From assembly GCA_965260935.1 (NCBI GenBank), contig OZ253374.1:4216001-4280000 (forward strand): a stretch of 64,000 nucleotides of DNA, in the 5' to 3' direction. The notes beneath the pieces are model-generated. The model had not been told where the DNA came from. It did not search any database and was given only the letters and a program-made list of their open reading frames with translations. A program made the translations under genes and the position numbers. This DNA comes from JBBROS01 sp965260935. Its GTDB lineage: Bacteria; Pseudomonadota; Alphaproteobacteria; Acetobacterales; Acetobacteraceae. Of the stretch, positions 61,849 to 64,000 are shown piece by piece; the first letter of the stretch is position 1, and every line of letters starts with the position of its first letter.

Positions 61849-61884
61849 CAGTCTCTGCGAGCGCCGGGCCGCAGACAGGGACTG
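61849..61884 (-). terminator. Possible terminator after flhB
   Basis: In the flhB transcript an 11-bp stem (CAGTC plus TCTGCG pairing with CGCAGAGACTG, with a CCTG bulge) is followed 4 nt later by TTTT. It lies 10 bp after the flhB stop and before the recA promoter region. The bulge and short T-run make it a weak call. A second short stem (TCCCGG/CCGGGA) lies nearby at 61824-61840. Confidence 0.4.
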
Positions 61885-61893
61885 AGTTGACAC

Positions 61894-62952
61894 TTATTGA
61901 CGCGGACGCCCGCCCGCGGCCGCCGTGCGCAAACGCCAAACGTAGGCGATGATCTCCGCCACGACCCGGAAATGTTCGGCCGGCACCTCCGCGTCGAGCT
62001 TCACGGTGTAGAGCGCCCGGGCCAGCGGCGGATTGGCGACCAGCGGCACGCCCGCCTTCTGCGCCGCTTCCCGGATGCGCGCGGCGACCTCGTCCACGCC
62101 CTTGGCCACCACCTTGGGCGCGGCCTGCGTTCCGCGCTCGTAGGCAAGCGCGATTGCGTAGTGCGTCGGGTTAGTGATGACGACGGTCGCCTTCGGGACG
62201 GCCGCCATCATGCGCCGGCGGGAGCGCGCCTGGCGGATCTGGCGCAAGCGGGCCTTGACCTGCGGATCGCCGTCCGACTCCCGGTGCTCCTGGCGGTGGT
62301 CCTCGCGGCTCATGCGCAGCCGCTGGGTGAAGCGCCACCGCGTCCAGAGCACGTCGAGCAGGGCGATGCCGGCCTGGGACACGAAGATCAGGAACGTGAG
62401 GTGGATCAGCTCCCGGCCCAGCCGGTCCATCAGCACCGGCGTCTCCCAGGCGGCCGCGTGCGGCAGCAGCGGCCAAATGCCCGTGAGCGCGGAATAAACG
62501 GACCATGCCAGGACGCTCACCTTTGCGAGCGACTTGACCGCTTCGGCAAGGTTGGCCGGCCCGAACACCCGCTTCAGGCCGCGCCGGGGATCGAGCCGCG
62601 CCAGGTCCGGCATGGCGCCCTTGCCATGGATCAGGAAATTGGTTTGCAGCAGCACGCTGCCCGCCCCGGCAAGGGCGATGCCGACCATCAATGGCCCGAC
62701 CGCCATCGCCCAGGCCTTCGCCGCCTGGCGAAGCGCGGCCTCCGGCGATTGGCTGCCCATGGTCAGCATGTCTCGCAGCCGCAAGCCCAGTTGCCACGTC
62801 AACGCCGAGCCGCCGAGCATGAGGACCAGGCAGGCCATGCCGAGGCCGGCAAGGGTCACCAGCTCGCGCGAGACCGGCGCCTGGCCGTCCTCCCGCGCCT
62901 TGCTGAGACGCCGCTCGCTGGGAGCAAGCGTGCGGTCTTCGGCGTCTGCCAC
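61894..62952 (-). CDS. flhB: Flagellar export protein FlhB
   Basis: Part of the flagellar type III export gate; switches substrate class by self-cleavage. 352 residues: RTLAPSERRLSKAREDGQAP at the start, four membrane helices, SREDHRQEHRESDGDPQVKA linker and the autocleavage motif NPTH at 261-264. The C-terminal domain is complete, ending with a Gly/Arg/Pro tail. GTG start at 62952, 3 bp after fliR. Confidence 0.96.
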   Translation of the reverse strand: MADAEDRTLAPSERRLSKAREDGQAPVSRELVTLAGLGMACLVLMLGGSALTWQLGLRLRDMLTMGSQSPEAALRQAAKAWAMAVGPLMVGIALAGAGSVLLQTNFLIHGKGAMPDLARLDPRRGLKRVFGPANLAEAVKSLAKVSVLAWSVYSALTGIWPLLPHAAAWETPVLMDRLGRELIHLTFLIFVSQAGIALLDVLWTRWRFTQRLRMSREDHRQEHRESDGDPQVKARLRQIRQARSRRRMMAAVPKATVVITNPTHYAIALAYERGTQAAPKVVAKGVDEVAARIREAAQKAGVPLVANPPLARALYTVKLDAEVPAEHFRVVAEIIAYVWRLRTAAAGGRPRQ

Positions 62953-62955
62953 CTT

Positions 62956-63726
62956 TCAAAGTCCCGGCAGGTGGGACCAGAGCGCCGACAGCGTCTCCGA
63001 CCAGGCATACAGGATGGAGGCCCCCAGGACGCCGAGCAGCGCCAGCCCGCCCAGGACCTGCCCCGGAACGGCCACGGTGTAGACCTGAAGCTGCGGCACC
63101 AGCCGGGCCAGCAGGCCGAGGCCCGCTTGCAGCAGCAAGCCGGCCAGCAGGAATGGCGCAGCCAGGCGGATCGCGAGGCCGAACGACGCGGAAACGGCCT
63201 GCTGCACCGTTTCGGCCAGTTGCCCGGCAGGCATCACCGCGCCCGGCGGGATCACCTGGTAACTCCCCGCGAGCGCTGAGAGCGGCCAGGCATAGAGGCC
63301 AGTGGAGAGGATCAGCATCGGCGCCATGATGCCGAGCACACGGGACAACGCCGCGGACTGGCCGCCGAGCGCCGGGTCCGTCTGGATGACGCTGCTGAGG
63401 CCGGTCATGTAGGAGATCACGGCGCCTGCCATCGACAAAGCCAGCGATGGCAGCCGGGCAAGCCAGCCCAGCGCGCCGCCAGCCAGCAGTTCGGCCGCCA
63501 CCATGCCGGCGCTGCCCCAGCCCGGCGGCGGCGCGGAGACGAGCGGCGCAACCGTTGGCAGCAGCAGGAACGTGATCGCCAAGGCAAGCCCTGCCCGCAC
63601 GGTCGCCGGCGGCTCCATCTCGCCCAGGCCCGGGATCAGCATCACCGCGGCGCCAACCCGGCAGAGCACCAGCACGAAGGCGAAGGCGATGCCAGGCAAG
63701 CTGGCGATGAGGTCTGCCTCGGTCAT
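62956..63726 (-). CDS. fliR: Flagellar biosynthetic protein FliR
   Basis: 256 residues, six membrane helices: ADLIASLPGIAFAFVLVLCR, VGAAVMLIPGLGEMEPPATV and LPLISLTLGLYA-like later segments (GLYAWPLSALAGSYQVIPPG). Forms the export gate with FliP and FliQ. ATG at 63726 is the family start; the frame also extends to 63864 through unrelated sequence. Overlaps by 4 bp a 72-codon open frame that fills the gap after fliQ. Confidence 0.94.
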   Translation of the reverse strand: MTEADLIASLPGIAFAFVLVLCRVGAAVMLIPGLGEMEPPATVRAGLALAITFLLLPTVAPLVSAPPPGWGSAGMVAAELLAGGALGWLARLPSLALSMAGAVISYMTGLSSVIQTDPALGGQSAALSRVLGIMAPMLILSTGLYAWPLSALAGSYQVIPPGAVMPAGQLAETVQQAVSASFGLAIRLAAPFLLAGLLLQAGLGLLARLVPQLQVYTVAVPGQVLGGLALLGVLGASILYAWSETLSALWSHLPGL

Positions 63727-63777
63727 CGCCTGGATGCCGGCCTGAGGGCAACGTCGGCAGCAAGTGCTGCAGCACGC

Positions 63778-63887
63778 CGGCAAAGCTGCCCGGCAAAACA
63801 AAGATTCCGGGCGTGCCCGGCCGTTTTCGGGACGGTCAGCAGCGCCGGATAAGCCCTGTGCCACCGTTCACGGGGGCAGCTTTGCCG
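63778..63887. repeat. 110-bp inverted-repeat segment between fliQ and fliR
   Basis: Perfect 14-bp ends CGGCAAAGCTGCCC (63778-63791) and GGGCAGCTTTGCCG (63874-63887) enclose 82 bp with further short stems (CCGGGCGTGCCCGG). fliQ and fliR normally abut or overlap; here 211 bp separate them. The segment looks like a small non-coding mobile or palindromic element. No second copy is in the window. Confidence 0.5.
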
Positions 63888-63937
63888 ACATGCCGAAGCG
63901 ACCATCGCCGATGGCACCCTCCATGCCGAACCCGCGC

Positions 63938-64000
63938 TCATTGGCCGCCGACCGCGATCAGGCGATCCATCAGCATCTGCGTGAAGCCGGTCAGCTGACC
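63938..64000 (-). CDS. fliQ: Flagellar biosynthetic protein FliQ, C-terminal end only
   Basis: Only the last 20 residues are in view (GQLTGFTQMLMDRLIAVGGQ), the rest lies beyond the right edge. The pattern matches the FliQ end, a helix with LxxFTxxLxxRI-type residues closing at a Gly, and fliQ is the expected gene before fliR. The stop TGA overlaps an ATG that opens the 72-codon frame towards fliR. Confidence 0.65.
   Translation of the reverse strand, partial: GQLTGFTQMLMDRLIAVGGQ

Noticed and set aside
61700..61893. LexA (SOS) box before recA
   Set aside because: No GTTC-N7-GTTC or its complement; nearest GTTC has no partner at the right distance.

Overview
The window is GC-rich, densely coded DNA from an alphaproteobacterium. 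The ribosomal and rpoA gene order, the RecA and MiaB proteins, the flagellar genes, the miaB-phoH-ybeY-corC cluster and the tamA-tamB pair fit an acetic-acid-bacterium-like member of the Acetobacteraceae. That placement is inference from gene content; there is no rRNA gene here to confirm it. I see no rRNA, tRNA or CRISPR array.

Layout. 1-4.3 kb: an MscS channel, a histidinol-phosphatase-like enzyme and a YejA-like solute-binding protein. 4.35-5.5 kb: IS630-family element, copy 1. 5.9-16.6 kb: housekeeping and metabolic genes (rarA, dienelactone hydrolase, short-chain dehydrogenase, HSL-type esterase, type III PLP decarboxylase, YihY membrane protein, RlpA-like protein, thiS-thiG, a lipoprotein, a GAF-PAS histidine kinase). 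16.6-34.1 kb: cell-envelope genes (DUF3618/holin-like stress cassette, DUF3750 protein, DsbD/ScsB reductase with a CDF metal transporter, S10 carboxypeptidase, Uma2 nuclease-like protein, tamB-tamA, PlsC acyltransferase, LprI-like protein, a PEP-CTERM metalloprotease). 34.5-40.9 kb: miaB-phoH-ybeY-corC, a polyprenol glycosyltransferase/GtrA fusion and an LplT-like transporter. 40.9-43.3 kb: a clearly foreign AT-rich islet with an orphan gene, IS630 copy 2 and a beheaded acetyltransferase. 43.4-59.7 kb, all on the minus strand: the merged str-S10-spc-alpha ribosomal cluster, from rpsL to rplQ, with tuf, secY, adk and rpoA but without fusA. 59.9-61.7 kb: recA, a coupled cytidine-deaminase-like gene and a DUF3072 gene. 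61.9-64 kb: flagellar export genes flhB, fliR and the end of fliQ.

Most interesting structure. (1) A roughly 102-bp dispersed repeat occurs twice in opposite orientation (1388-1489 and 38278-38380). Its hairpin stem has changed by compensatory substitutions and its loop is flipped relative to the rest of the element; one copy supplies the corC stop codon. (2) Two apparently identical 1161-bp IS630 elements lie in inverted orientation, bracketing about 36 kb. (3) The AT-rich islet is flanked by two genes that both look truncated at its edges. (4) A 110-bp inverted-repeat segment lies between fliQ and fliR. (5) fusA is absent from the str operon. I do not see a complete new multi-gene defence or biosynthetic system here; the strongest candidates for something undescribed are the hairpin repeat family and the orphan islet gene.
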